Origin: Bacteroidetes bacterium UBA7674
Lineage (GTDB): Bacteria; Bacteroidota; Bacteroidia; Chitinophagales; Chitinophagaceae
Length of the DNA stretch: 64,000 bases
Assembly: GCA_002483105.1 (NCBI GenBank)
Contig: DLHG01000004.1
Span: 16,579-80,578 of the forward strand
Direction of reading: 5' to 3'
Translations under genes and position numbers: made by a program
Shown here: in pieces, positions 42,835 to 51,451 of the stretch
Layout of the letters: the number at the start of each line of letters is the position of its first letter
How positions within the stretch are numbered: the stretch's first letter is position 1
The notes under the pieces: model-generated
Databases searched by the model: none
What the model was told of the DNA's origin: nothing
The model's input: the letters and a program-made list of their open reading frames with translations, nothing else

Positions 42835-43614
42835 TTATTTTCCTTTAAAAATAGCTTTTCGTTTTTCTATGAAAGCAGTGGTGCCTTCGCGCATGTCTTC
42901 TGTAGCGAAACATTCCCCGAAACGCTTGATTTCATTGGTAAATCCGTCCTGATTCCCGTTAGCAGCCTCATTAATACAAGCAATAACTTTTGCTACAGCG
43001 ATGGGCGCCTTCGTATGTATTTTTTGTGTTATCTCTCTGGCTTTTGCCATTAAATCAGTTAAAGGGAGTACATAATTGACCAAACCAAGAGCTTTAGCCT
43101 CATCTGCACCAATCATATCGCCGGTCATCATCAGTTCCATAGATTTACCCTTGCCAATGAGCTGTGTAAGGCGTTGCGTACCACCATAGCCAGGTATCAG
43201 GCCCAGGTTCACTTCCGGTTGTCCGAACTTAGCGTTCTCACTAGCCAGGCGGAAATGGCAGCTCATGGCCAGTTCACAGCCACCACCCAATGCAAAACCA
43301 TTCACCGCAGCAATAACCGGCTTAGGGGAATTCTGAATTTTATCAAAAACACCCTGTTGTCCTCGGCGGGCCAGTTCTGCACCACCATTTTCGTCGAGTG
43401 TAGTAAACTCTGTGATATCGGCACCTGCCACAAAAGCCTTTTCGCCGCTACCGGTAAGGATCGCTGTTTTTATTTCAGCATTATTATATACTTCGTCCAT
43501 TACCTTGCCCAGTTCTTCAATTACGTCTTTGTTAAGCGCATTGAGCTTGTCGGGGCGGTTGATCGTGATGATTAATGTTCCGTCTTGTAGATCTGTTAAT
43601 AAAGTTTGATACAT
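42835..43614 (-). CDS. Enoyl-CoA hydratase / isomerase (crotonase family)
   Basis: A 259-residue crotonase-fold protein. The oxyanion-hole parts are KAFVAGADITEF and VNGFALGGGCELAMSCHF. Both catalytic Glu positions of hydratases are kept, in FGQPEVNLGLIPGYGGTQRL and KSMELMMTGD. It hydrates trans-2-enoyl-CoA in fatty acid or phenylacetate breakdown. It is 9 kb from paaABCD, so a PaaF/PaaG role is only possible. Its upstream 65 bp contain GATACTCG repeats. The B12-binding gene lies upstream on the same strand. Confidence 0.9.
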   Translation of the reverse strand: MYQTLLTDLQDGTLIITINRPDKLNALNKDVIEELGKVMDEVYNNAEIKTAILTGSGEKAFVAGADITEFTTLDENGGAELARRGQQGVFDKIQNSPKPVIAAVNGFALGGGCELAMSCHFRLASENAKFGQPEVNLGLIPGYGGTQRLTQLIGKGKSMELMMTGDMIGADEAKALGLVNYVLPLTDLMAKAREITQKIHTKAPIAVAKVIACINEAANGNQDGFTNEIKRFGECFATEDMREGTTAFIEKRKAIFKGK

Positions 43615-43680
43615 GATACTCGGTTCTCGATACTCGATGCTGGATACTCGATTTTCGATTTTTTATGGTTAATGATTAAT

Positions 43681-44094
43681 TTATCTGTGTTCTTCGGCCC
43701 ATTTTGTAATGTAATCGGCTATTTCGGAAGTAGGGGCACCGGGCGCAAAAAGCTTGCCCACGCCCATATTATTGAGCACCTCCATATCTTCTTCGGGAAT
43801 GATACCTCCGCCGGTCAGTAGTACGTTATCGAGGCCTTTTTCCTTCATCAGTGCAGCCACTTTAGGGAAAACGGTCATGTGCGCGCCGCTGAGAATGCTG
43901 ATACCAATGGCATCCACGTCTTCCTGGAGGGCCGCATTTACTACCATTTCGGGTGTCTGGCGCAGGCCTGTATATATTACCTCCATACCTGCGTCGCGCA
44001 TAGCCGTAGCTATCACCTTAGCTCCACGGTCGTGCCCATCGAGGCCTACCTTAGCTACCAATATCCGCACGGGGCGTTGCAATTTTTCTGACAT
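43681..44094 (-). CDS. Stand-alone B12-binding domain protein (methylmalonyl-CoA mutase C-terminal type)
   Basis: A 137-residue protein that is just the cobalamin-binding domain of acyl-CoA mutases. The DxHxxG motif, in which His coordinates cobalt, reads KVGLDGHDRGAKVIA. The downstream SILSGAHMTVFPKV and LLTGGGIIPEEDM complete the nucleotide-tail pocket. Such free domains act with a separate catalytic subunit (as in isobutyryl-CoA mutase), but no catalytic subunit gene is in the window. It lies upstream of the enoyl-CoA hydratase gene. Confidence 0.88.
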   Translation of the reverse strand: MSEKLQRPVRILVAKVGLDGHDRGAKVIATAMRDAGMEVIYTGLRQTPEMVVNAALQEDVDAIGISILSGAHMTVFPKVAALMKEKGLDNVLLTGGGIIPEEDMEVLNNMGVGKLFAPGAPTSEIADYITKWAEEHR

Positions 44095-44226
44095 ATTTCT
44101 TTAAAAAAGCGGGTAAATGTAGTGAGTTTGAACCATAAGTTAGAACCACGATTTGCATGATTTTAGGATTGGCCGGATTTTACAGATATTTGCGGCCGGA
44201 AAGGGCTGAAAAAGGTAAAAAATAGT

Positions 44227-44257
44227 TTTACAGAATGAGATTTTCCTCTTACCTTTG
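44227..44257 (+). promoter_or_regulatory. Promoter of rpmH
   Basis: TTTA at 44227-44230, 19 nt, then TACCTTTG at 44250-44257; the ATG of rpmH is 34 bp further. Confidence 0.65.
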
Positions 44258-44291
44258 CACTCCCTTGCAAAAGGGCAAATAAAAAAGAGTT

Positions 44292-44447
44292 ATGAAACGT
44301 ACATTTCAACCGCACACAAAACGCCGTAAAACAGTTCATGGATTCCGTAAGCGTATGGCATCTGCAAACGGCCGCAAGGTATTGGCTTCTCGCCGCAAAA
44401 AAGGACGTAAGAAACTGACAGTGTCAGACGAACTGCGCCTGAAATAA
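44292..44447 (+). CDS. rpmH: 50S ribosomal protein L34
   Basis: A 51-residue very basic protein reading MKRTFQPHTKRRKTVHGFR and continuing with MASANGRKVLASRRKKGRKKL, the universal L34 pattern. It begins at ATG 44292 behind a strong promoter and precedes rnpA and yidD, the conserved order. Confidence 0.96.
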   Translation: MKRTFQPHTKRRKTVHGFRKRMASANGRKVLASRRKKGRKKLTVSDELRLK

Positions 44448-44466
44448 ACTAATAAAACGTTACGCC

Positions 44467-44865
44467 ATTCGTAATACTTTCAAAGCATACGAGCGGCTCA
44501 AGCGAGAGCAGCATATTGATACGCTTTTCCGTACCGGAAAAGCGTTTTCTGTTTTCCCGATACGAGCCATTTATGCCCTTGTACCGCGTGGCAATGAGCT
44601 ATCGCCCGTACAAGCGGGCTTCTCTGTGCCTAAGAAGCGCTTCCGCCTGTCGGTAAAGCGGCACAGGGTACGTCGCCTGATGGTGGAAGCATGGCGGCTG
44701 AATAAACAATCCCTCTACGAAAAGCTGCCGGCTGATATGCAGCTGCACCTTTTTCTTATATTTACAGGAGACAAACTGCCTGAATATTCCGCTATAGAAG
44801 CGGCGATGGTTGCGACCATTGATAAACTGGCCGAACTCCACCTTCCAAATAAAGCAGATGCGTAA
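44467..44865 (+). CDS. rnpA: Ribonuclease P protein component, probable ATT start
   Basis: Protein subunit of RNase P, about 132 residues if it begins at ATT 44467. The N-terminal half (NTFKAYERLKREQHIDTLF, GKAFSVFPIRAIYALV) and core (AGFSVPKKRFRLSVKRHRVRRLMVEAWR) match RnpA, including the RNR-type basic helix. The homologous reading begins only about 20 nt after rpmH and contains no ATG, GTG or TTG before the conserved region; the first GTG (44626) is far inside the protein. ATT at 44467 is the best candidate. yidD overlaps its last 8 bases. Confidence 0.85.
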   Translation: MRNTFKAYERLKREQHIDTLFRTGKAFSVFPIRAIYALVPRGNELSPVQAGFSVPKKRFRLSVKRHRVRRLMVEAWRLNKQSLYEKLPADMQLHLFLIFTGDKLPEYSAIEAAMVATIDKLAELHLPNKADA

Positions 44866-45079
44866 AGTATTCTCTGTACTCTTTACCTGGCTGATAAGAT
44901 TTTACCAGGCATTTTTGTCTCCGTTATTCGGAGCGAAGTGCCGGTATACGCCTACCTGCAGCAATTATGGTATGGAAGCGATAAAAAAGCATGGTCCTTT
45001 TAAAGGTGGCTGGCTGGCGCTGAAGCGTATTTGTTCCTGCCATCCCTGGGGCGGACATGGATACGATCCAGTTCCCTAG
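44858..45079 (+). CDS. yidD: Membrane protein insertion efficiency factor YidD
   Basis: A 73-residue protein with the full family pattern: LIRFYQAFLSPLFGAKCRYTPTCSNYG, EAIKKHGPFKGGWLALKRI and CSCHPWGGHGYDPVP, including the three conserved Cys regions. It works near YidC at the inner membrane. Its ATG lies inside the rnpA end. Confidence 0.95.
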   Translation: MRKVFSVLFTWLIRFYQAFLSPLFGAKCRYTPTCSNYGMEAIKKHGPFKGGWLALKRICSCHPWGGHGYDPVP

Positions 45080-45158
45080 CGGGATCTGAGAGCGGGGAGC
45101 GGAGAATGAGAGCGAATTGCCCCTACAATGATTATCTTTTCCTGATTAACTTTACTTC

Positions 45159-45755
45159 ATGTTTTACGAATTCAAAGGATTTATACCTGTGGTGCATCCG
45201 AGTGCGTTTGTGCATCCGCAGGCGGTGGTGACGGGTAATGTCATTATAGGTAAGGATGTATATATAGGACCGGGCGCTGCACTTCGTGGCGACTGGGGTG
45301 GTATTGTCATAGAAGATGGCTGTAACGTGCAGGAAAACTGTACGATACATATGTTCCCGGGCGTGACGGTACTATTGAAGGAAGGGGCACATATAGGCCA
45401 TGGAGCGATAGTACACGGCGGCACTATAGGCCGCAATGTACTCGTAGGCATGAATGCGGTGATAATGGATGATGTGGAGATAGGTGATGAGTGCATAATA
45501 GGTGCGCTGTCTTTCATTAATGCAAATACTAAAATACCACCGCGTTCATTGGTGGTAGGTAATCCCGGAAAAATAATAAAAGAGGTGAGTGATGATATGA
45601 TAGCGTGGAAGACAAAGGGAACTGCGCTATACCAGTCTCTACCTAAAGAGATGTATGAAACAGGGAAGCCTTGTGAACCACTTACTGAGATACCTGCCGA
45701 CAGGCCTGCGCAGGAAAGCCTTTATGCTACTTGGGAAGCGATTAAGAAAAGTTGA
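45159..45755 (+). CDS. paaY: PaaY-like hexapeptide-repeat (gamma carbonic anhydrase-type) protein
   Basis: A 198-residue left-handed beta-helix protein. Hexapeptide turns run from VHPSAFVHPQAVVTGNVIIG to EIGDECIIGALSFI. Metal-site His residues are in NCTIHMF and GAHIGHGAIVHGG. The C-terminal helix VSDDMIAWKTKGTALYQSL matches PaaY, a thioesterase or helper of phenylacetate breakdown, better than generic carbonic anhydrases. It lies 12 kb from paaABCD. TAACTTTA at 45147-45154 may be its -10-type element. Confidence 0.82.
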   Translation: MFYEFKGFIPVVHPSAFVHPQAVVTGNVIIGKDVYIGPGAALRGDWGGIVIEDGCNVQENCTIHMFPGVTVLLKEGAHIGHGAIVHGGTIGRNVLVGMNAVIMDDVEIGDECIIGALSFINANTKIPPRSLVVGNPGKIIKEVSDDMIAWKTKGTALYQSLPKEMYETGKPCEPLTEIPADRPAQESLYATWEAIKKS

Positions 45756-46013
45756 TTAGTTAATAGGTCGGAAGACGCCCCAACCCCTAAAGGGGCTTTT
45801 CTATTTGCGAGGGGCAATTGTATCTCTTATCACCTTAGCCGCTACTTCTCAGGGACTCTCACTGCATTTCATTCGCTGCACTCATTTCATTTCGGTCGAG
45901 GTGACGGTTCGCTATTGGGGTGACGTCACTATTTGAGCTTTGGGCAAAAAATTAGTCCCAACCAGATGGTCGGGACTGTTTTTTCAAATGGGTAATCTGA
46001 AAATTATTAACTC
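45756..46013. other. Intergenic region with repeats and a two-way terminator
   Basis: No gene is seen. It contains a short CCCCAACCCCTAAAGGGGCT repeat (45771-45800), a stretch CATTTCATTCGCTGCACTC with neighbouring CATTTCATTTCGGTCGAGG that looks repetitive, and the terminator described at 45945. Confidence 0.5.
45945..45984. terminator. Bidirectional terminator downstream of the ArsR gene
   Basis: AGTCCC and GGGACT form a 6-bp stem extended by ACC/GGT after one mismatch. T-runs lie on both strands (TTTTTT on plus at 45979-45984; AAAAAA at 45946-45951). It ends the ArsR gene on the minus strand and could end paaY on the plus strand. Confidence 0.75.
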
Positions 46014-46382
46014 TTAGTTGTTAGAGTCGTCAGAATTAACCAGTTCGTTTACAAATTTCGCAACTGAAGCGATACGAGCATGGTTAAGAGCGTAGTGGAT
46101 GAATTTACCATCACGTTCAGTGATCACGATGTTCGCACGGCGTAATATTGCTAAGTGTTGAGAAGCAACTGACTGCTCTAAACGTAATTTTACGTAGATA
46201 TCAGTTACATTCATACGTTTGTTTTCTTCCAGCAACTTAACTATTTGCTGACGTAATTTGTGGTTGATGGCCCTTAAAGTCATTGCTGCACTCTTCACTG
46301 CCATGTAATCCAATTTAATCTGCTCGTTAGACCCTTCATCTTTGCGAATAACCAGCGTGTTTGCTGACATAGTCGTTTCCAT
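46014..46382 (-). CDS. ArsR-type winged-helix regulator
   Basis: A 122-residue protein with the ArsR-like core: ALRAINHKLRQQIVKLLEEN as helix 1-2, MNVTDIYVKLRLEQSVASQHLAIL as the recognition unit, and VITERDGKFIHYALN as the wing. No metal-binding Cys pair is visible, so it is unlikely to be a classic metal sensor. An alternative ATG lies 12 bp downstream (MSANTL). The targets are unknown; the region upstream is AT-rich and gene-free to tsaB. Confidence 0.87.
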   Translation of the reverse strand: METTMSANTLVIRKDEGSNEQIKLDYMAVKSAAMTLRAINHKLRQQIVKLLEENKRMNVTDIYVKLRLEQSVASQHLAILRRANIVITERDGKFIHYALNHARIASVAKFVNELVNSDDSNN

Positions 46383-46572
46383 TTACTTTTTAATTTTACA
46401 GCGGTTAATTAATAAAATACTTAGCTTTTGAATATTTCCGATCGAAACTTATATCCTCTCGATTTGAACTGCAAACATACATAACTGCCAAATATGAACC
46501 AAATTGTAAGATGTGATTGGTGTTAAAACCGAGTTAAAATGACAGATAAGTTTAATGCAAAAACTTACATAA

Positions 46573-47253
46573 CTAACTGTTTTTCTTTGAGTTATGTGTA
46601 TAAACTTGTTTCAAGTAAAAAGGTTCAGCTGAGGCTAAATTGACACTTTCATTACACTTAAATTGGTTATATGTATATTTTGACCAACTTTCCAAATCTA
46701 ATATTTCGACAGGTAAAATACGTATTTCACTACCTGCCAAACTATTGACGGTCTGCTGATGAATATTGCCGACAATTAATATGTTTTTATCGCTATTTAA
46801 CAATTTAGGCAAGTCGGCTTCCGACATGTGTACAGGGGTTGTTTGTTCCGTTAAATCACGGTTGTACACAGCAACAAAATACTCCTGTTCCCGCGCAATG
46901 AGGACGGCGATATAGATATCGTACTCTGAATGTTGATTGATGGCCTGGTGAGCCATCAATGTGAGCTTGTTTTGTGCAAAGAGCGGGAGGTCATTTACAT
47001 AACAGATAGCCTTAGCTGTGGCCATACTTACACGCAGCCCTGTATAGGAGCCGGGACCTGCACAAACAGCCACACCACTCAACTCACTCATCGTAATTTT
47101 TTCTTCCGCTAATACACCTGCGATCATATTGTTGATATTAGCAGCCTGGCTGCGGGCATCGGTATTGAGCCGATGCGTGCGGGGTATGCCATTGGCAGAC
47201 AATGCAACGGTGCATGTTTCGGCAGAAGTATCAATATGTAAGAAGTATTCCAT
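46573..47253 (-). CDS. tsaB: tRNA threonylcarbamoyladenosine biosynthesis protein TsaB
   Basis: Scaffold partner of TsaD in making t6A37 in ANN-decoding tRNAs. The 226-residue protein has the ASKHA-fold N-terminus (FLHIDTSAETCTVALS), the signature VAVCAGPGSYTGLRVSMATAK near residue 62-82, and the LPLFAQNKLTLMA helix. It is divergent from ridA with 42 bp between. TACTTTTG (47265-47272, minus strand) is its likely -10-type element. Confidence 0.93.
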   Translation of the reverse strand: MEYFLHIDTSAETCTVALSANGIPRTHRLNTDARSQAANINNMIAGVLAEEKITMSELSGVAVCAGPGSYTGLRVSMATAKAICYVNDLPLFAQNKLTLMAHQAINQHSEYDIYIAVLIAREQEYFVAVYNRDLTEQTTPVHMSEADLPKLLNSDKNILIVGNIHQQTVNSLAGSEIRILPVEILDLESWSKYTYNQFKCNESVNLASAEPFYLKQVYTHNSKKNS

Positions 47254-47295
47254 TGTGCAAGGCGCAAAAGTACGGATGCTTCTTATTTTTGCGTC

Positions 47296-47682
47296 ATGGA
47301 AAAGAAAATAATCAGGACAGAAAACGCCCCGGCACCGATAGGGCCATATAACCAGGCTGTAGTTGCGGGTAATATGCTCTTTGTATCAGGGCAAATAGCG
47401 ATAGACCCTAAGACGGGAGACCTCCTGCAGGGGGATATACAAGCAGAGACCAAACTGGTGATGGAAAACCTGAAAGCGATACTTACCGAAGCCGGTACTG
47501 ACTTCAGCAAGGTGATCAAAAGCACCATCTTCCTGATGGATATGGGGCAGTTCGCACAAGTGAATGAAGTGTATGGTGCTTACTTTGATAACGCTACTGC
47601 ACCGGCACGTGAGACTGTGCAGGTATCGGGATTACCGAAGGGCGTGAAGGTGGAGATAAGTGTGATAGCATTAGTTGATTAG
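47296..47682 (+). CDS. ridA: RidA family deaminase
   Basis: Hydrolyses reactive enamine/imine intermediates such as 2-aminoacrylate. The 128-residue protein keeps the family motifs: APAPIGPYNQAVVAGNMLF, VSGQIAIDPKTG, QVNEVYGAYF and PARETVQVSGLPKGVKVEI, with the catalytic Arg in PAR. It is thus the active-looking RidA of the window, in contrast to the protein at 28833. It is divergent from tsaB. Confidence 0.93.
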   Translation: MEKKIIRTENAPAPIGPYNQAVVAGNMLFVSGQIAIDPKTGDLLQGDIQAETKLVMENLKAILTEAGTDFSKVIKSTIFLMDMGQFAQVNEVYGAYFDNATAPARETVQVSGLPKGVKVEISVIALVD

Positions 47683-47753
47683 TTGAAAGGGTTGACTAGT
47701 TGATTTAGACCCTGTACGGATCAACAAATCAACTAGTCAACAAATCAACTGAA
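47683..47753. repeat. Long perfect inverted repeat between ridA and glnS
   Basis: GTTGACTAGTTGATTT (47691-47706) is the exact reverse complement of AAATCAACTAGTCAAC (47726-47741), a 16-bp stem with a 19-nt loop. The core GTTGACTAGTTGAT recurs at about 57610-57623. It lies between two convergent stops and may act in termination. Confidence 0.7.
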
Positions 47754-49421
47754 TTATCCTTTCTTCATTTCCTTGGCCCAGGCATCTTTTAATGTTACTG
47801 TGCGGTTGAAGATTATTTTGTCGCTGGTACTTTCTGTATCTACACAGAAGTAGCCTTTGCGGAGAAACTGGAACTGTTGCATTGGTTGTGCTTCTGCCAG
47901 TGAAGGTTCTATGTATACTTTTGGAAGCACTTGCATTGAATCAGGATTGATGTAGTCTTTAAAGTCACCGTCTTCGCTGCCCGGGTCTTCTACTTTGAAG
48001 AGGCGCTCGTAGAGTCTTACTTCAGCAGTTTTAGCATGAGGAACACTCACCCAGTGGATAGTACCTTTCACGTTGATGCCACTGGTATCGCTGCCACTGC
48101 GGCTTTCAGGGATGTAAGTGCAATGTATTTCTGTTACCTTACCACTATCATCTTTTACAAAGCTATCACACTTTACAATGTAAGCGTGTTTTAAACGCAC
48201 CATGAGTCCCGGGCCGAGGCGGAAGAATTTTTTAGGTGGTTCTTCCATAAAGTCTTCACGCTCTATCCATATTTCACGACTGAATGGAACAGAACGGCTA
48301 CCACCATTCTCATCTTCAGGATTGTTTTCCGCAGTCAATATTTCTTCTTTCCCTTCCTCGTAGTTAGTGATCACCAACTTCACCGGATCAAGAACTGCCA
48401 TCACGCGATTAGCAGATTTGTTGAGTTGCTCACGAACGTAAAATTCAAGCAGACCGAGGTCAACAATATTCTCGCGCTTGGCAATACCTACTGTATCGCA
48501 GAAGGTAACTATAGCCTTAGCCGGATAGCCACGGCGACGCATACCACTTACAGTAGGCATACGAGGATCGTCCCAACCGGAAACGTGTTTTTCGTTCACA
48601 AGTTGCAGCAGCTTACGCTTGCTCATTACTGTGTAAGTAAGATTGCGGCGCGCAAACTCATACTGATGAGAAGGGAAGATACCCAGTTGCTGTATGAACC
48701 AATCGTATAGCGGACGGTGGTGAATGAACTCCAGCGTGCATATAGAGTGTGTGATGTGCTCAATGCTATCGCTCTGGCCATGTGCAAAATCGTACATAGG
48801 ATAGATGCACCACTTATCGCCTGTGCGGTGATGGTGTGCATGTTTGATACGGTACATCAAAGGATCGCGCAGGAGCAGGTTAGGGTGCGCCATATCTATT
48901 CTGGCACGAAGTGTTTTCTCTCCATCTTTGTACTTACCTGCTTTCATTTCTTCAAACAGTTGCAGGTTCTCTTCTATGCTACGGTTGCGATAAGGGCTTT
49001 CTTTACCCGGCTCAAAAGTAGAACCTTTGGTAGCTGCTATTTCCTCTGCCGTACTATCATCTACATAAGCGAGCCCTTTCTTAATCAAGGTTACGGCAAA
49101 ATCATAGAGTGTATCAAAATAGTCTGATGCGTATAGTTCGTTATCCCACTGGAAGCCGAGCCATTTTATATCATTCTTGATACTTTCTACGTATTCTGTT
49201 TCTTCCGTAACAGGATTAGTATCGTCGAAGCGCAGGTTGCACTTGCCGTTGTACTTCTTTGCCAGCCCGAAATTCAGGCAGATGGAAGAAGCGTGGCCTA
49301 TATGCAGGTAACCATTAGGCTCCGGAGGGAAACGCGTATGTATGCGCCCGTCATTTTTGCCTTCGGCTATATCGTTCTCTATTATCTCTTCTAAGAAGTT
49401 GAGTGACTTTTCTTCGGTCAT
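47754..49421 (-). CDS. glnS: Glutaminyl-tRNA synthetase
   Basis: Class I aminoacyl-tRNA synthetase of 555 residues. The ATP site motifs are PPEPNGYLHIGHASSICLNF and VMSKRKL. LRFDDTNP, PLMYRIKHAHHHRTGDKWCIYP, DFAHGQSDSIEHITHS and the C-terminal anticodon-binding barrels (ERLFKVEDPGSEDGDF) identify GlnRS over GltX. TACCTTTG at 49445-49452 on the minus strand is a likely -10-type element. Having glnS suggests direct Gln charging. Confidence 0.96.
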   Translation of the reverse strand: MTEEKSLNFLEEIIENDIAEGKNDGRIHTRFPPEPNGYLHIGHASSICLNFGLAKKYNGKCNLRFDDTNPVTEETEYVESIKNDIKWLGFQWDNELYASDYFDTLYDFAVTLIKKGLAYVDDSTAEEIAATKGSTFEPGKESPYRNRSIEENLQLFEEMKAGKYKDGEKTLRARIDMAHPNLLLRDPLMYRIKHAHHHRTGDKWCIYPMYDFAHGQSDSIEHITHSICTLEFIHHRPLYDWFIQQLGIFPSHQYEFARRNLTYTVMSKRKLLQLVNEKHVSGWDDPRMPTVSGMRRRGYPAKAIVTFCDTVGIAKRENIVDLGLLEFYVREQLNKSANRVMAVLDPVKLVITNYEEGKEEILTAENNPEDENGGSRSVPFSREIWIEREDFMEEPPKKFFRLGPGLMVRLKHAYIVKCDSFVKDDSGKVTEIHCTYIPESRSGSDTSGINVKGTIHWVSVPHAKTAEVRLYERLFKVEDPGSEDGDFKDYINPDSMQVLPKVYIEPSLAEAQPMQQFQFLRKGYFCVDTESTSDKIIFNRTVTLKDAWAKEMKKG

Positions 49422-49576
49422 TAATTATTGGTTGTTATGCGTTGCAAAGGTAACATTTTGGCAGAAGCCTTATCTCATTGATAATGAAAGTGATGTAAAA
49501 GACAACCAAAATACCCCTATTCATATTCATAAACATCAGAAATTATTCAGTATCTTAATATCAAATAATCAAGACC

Positions 49577-51220
49577 ATGAAAAGAAAACTACTATTATTC
49601 TTATTGCTAGTTGGGGGACTTGCAACTAAGACAACCGCTCAATGCGACTGTGGCACAGGCGCTGACGGTGCATTCCATGCCACGAATAATGTGTCGCTTC
49701 CAGGGGGCACATACAACTACACCACTTTTACCATAGATGCAGGTATGACCGTGGCTGTAACAGGCAACCAGCCATTGATCATAAAATGCACCGGGAAAGT
49801 ACTTATAGATGGTATACTGGATGCGAGTGGCGGGAATGGAGGAAGTGGTATTACCAGCGTTTCAGGCGGTGCACCTGGCATAGGTGTTGCCGGAGGCCAT
49901 GATGGAGGTGCGGGAATAATTTTAGGTACGGCAGCCCCGGGACTGAATGGCACCGGACCTGGTGCAGGTGGGTTTGGTGATGTATGGGGTGGTGGTGGAG
50001 GTGGCGGTTATGGCGCTGCCGGCCAGTTCGGAACCGGTTATAATGGTGGCCCAATAGGCCCCGGCGGACCACAATATGGTGTCAATTATCTGGTAAACTA
50101 TGATGGCGGCTCAGGTGGTGGCAGTGGCTCCGGCGGCAACAATTGTGGCTCCGGCGGTGGTGGCGCAGGTGGCGGCATCATCCTGATACGCAGTTGTGAT
50201 ACCATACAAGTGACCGGAAGCGGTGTAATATCGGCTAACGGCGGACATGGCGGCTCTGACGGTGCGGGTAGCTGTGGCGGCGGCGGTGGTGGTTCCGGCG
50301 GTACTATATGGCTTGCCTCACCAACAATGATACAGGATGGCAACTTACAAGCATTCGGAGGGCTTGGTGGCAGTACCGTTCAGACAACAGGTGGCGAAGG
50401 AGGCATGGGTGCAATAGGCAGAATAAGACTTGACTATAATACACTTGCAGGCAATATGACAGGTAATGCATCTCCTACTCCGGGATTGCTCACACAGATG
50501 CTGCAAAATGCTATGACTGTGATACCTATTACATGTAATGGTGATGCAAATGGTTCCGCATCAGCGTTAGTAACAGGTGGCGGCGGCTTTTATGATTACT
50601 CTTGGAGTAACGGGCCTACTACAACCGGCAACCCTAATTTGGCTGCAGGGACATACATCGTGACGATAACAGATACCAATGGTTGCAGTATAAATGATAC
50701 TGCTGTGTTAACAGATCCCCCTGCGCTGGCTTCAACAGGCTCGTCCACAAACGAGACAACTACGACAGCCAATGACGGAACGGCTACGGTGACAGTAACC
50801 GGCGGCACTGCTCCTTATACATACCTGTGGACACCGGGCGGTGGCACGACTAATCCTTTAACCGGACTGGATACGGGTAACTATGTGGTAACAATAACAG
50901 ATGATAATGGCTGTACAATGCTGGATACAGTACATGTGGGCCAGGAACCTGTTTCTGTTCATACAACATTGGCAGACCATGGATTAAGTATCTACCCTAA
51001 TCCTGCCAGCGATATAGTTACTATTGCCTTTAAGGAAAAAATAAGCGGAGAAGTGATGATACAACTGACAGACAACATGGGCAGGGTGTTAGCTACAGAA
51101 AAGTACAATAATGCTTCGGAGTTTACTATGACCATCAGCTCTTATGCAACAGGGAATTACTTTCTGCGCATTAGTGCCGAAGGTAGCATCAGAAATGTGC
51201 CGGTGACCATCAAAAAGTAA
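49577..51220 (+). CDS. Glycine-rich T9SS cargo protein, tandem copy 1
   Basis: A 547-residue secreted protein. Signal peptide MKRKLLLFLLLVGGLATKTTA precedes QCDCGTG. A beta-rich part (AGMTVAVTGNQPLIIKCTG) is followed by a long Gly-rich region at about 86-275 with GSGGGSGSGGNNCGSGGGG-like runs. Two SprB/PKD-like repeats come next: about 317-380 (TCNGDANGS, DYSWSNG, TYIVTITDTNGC) and about 383-455 (APYTYLWTPGG, YVVTITDDNGC). A T9SS type A sorting domain from about 469 closes it (LSIYPNPASDIVTI, GRVLATEKY, GNYFLRI). It has its own terminator. Two paralogs follow. The role, perhaps adhesion or matrix, is inferred only from composition. Confidence 0.87.
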   Translation: MKRKLLLFLLLVGGLATKTTAQCDCGTGADGAFHATNNVSLPGGTYNYTTFTIDAGMTVAVTGNQPLIIKCTGKVLIDGILDASGGNGGSGITSVSGGAPGIGVAGGHDGGAGIILGTAAPGLNGTGPGAGGFGDVWGGGGGGGYGAAGQFGTGYNGGPIGPGGPQYGVNYLVNYDGGSGGGSGSGGNNCGSGGGGAGGGIILIRSCDTIQVTGSGVISANGGHGGSDGAGSCGGGGGGSGGTIWLASPTMIQDGNLQAFGGLGGSTVQTTGGEGGMGAIGRIRLDYNTLAGNMTGNASPTPGLLTQMLQNAMTVIPITCNGDANGSASALVTGGGGFYDYSWSNGPTTTGNPNLAAGTYIVTITDTNGCSINDTAVLTDPPALASTGSSTNETTTTANDGTATVTVTGGTAPYTYLWTPGGGTTNPLTGLDTGNYVVTITDDNGCTMLDTVHVGQEPVSVHTTLADHGLSIYPNPASDIVTIAFKEKISGEVMIQLTDNMGRVLATEKYNNASEFTMTISSYATGNYFLRISAEGSIRNVPVTIKK

Positions 51221-51239
51221 ATTCTGATCATACAGTTTA

Positions 51240-51287
51240 TAAAAAGAAAGGCAGCCCGGTTTGAACTCCCGTCTGCCTTTCTTGTCT
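51240..51287 (+). terminator. Terminator of cargo copy 1
   Basis: AAGAAAGGCAG (51244-51254) pairs with CTGCCTTTCTT (51273-51283), an 11-bp stem. Its right flank CCTAAGCCCGATTG recurs after copy 2. Confidence 0.75.
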
Positions 51288-51451
51288 ATTCCTAAGCCCG
51301 ATTGCCTGTTGCTGAACTATTTTCCCTTCATGCCACACTTTCGCTTAATCTCGTTTGTTGTTTTTACAAAAAAGACCTCAAGTGTACTACCCCTCATAGC
51401 ATCATTGTTTAAATAAATTTTTAATTATAACTTTCGAAAAAATAATAACTC

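Noticed and set aside
46014..46382. ArsR regulator as an arsenic or metal sensor
   Set aside because: No metal-binding Cys pair and no metal resistance genes nearby; only the DNA-binding fold is supported.
49717..50343. Pro-rich minus-strand frames opposite the cargo genes
   Set aside because: They are antisense readings of Gly codons (GGN to CCN) and repeat in all three paralogs.
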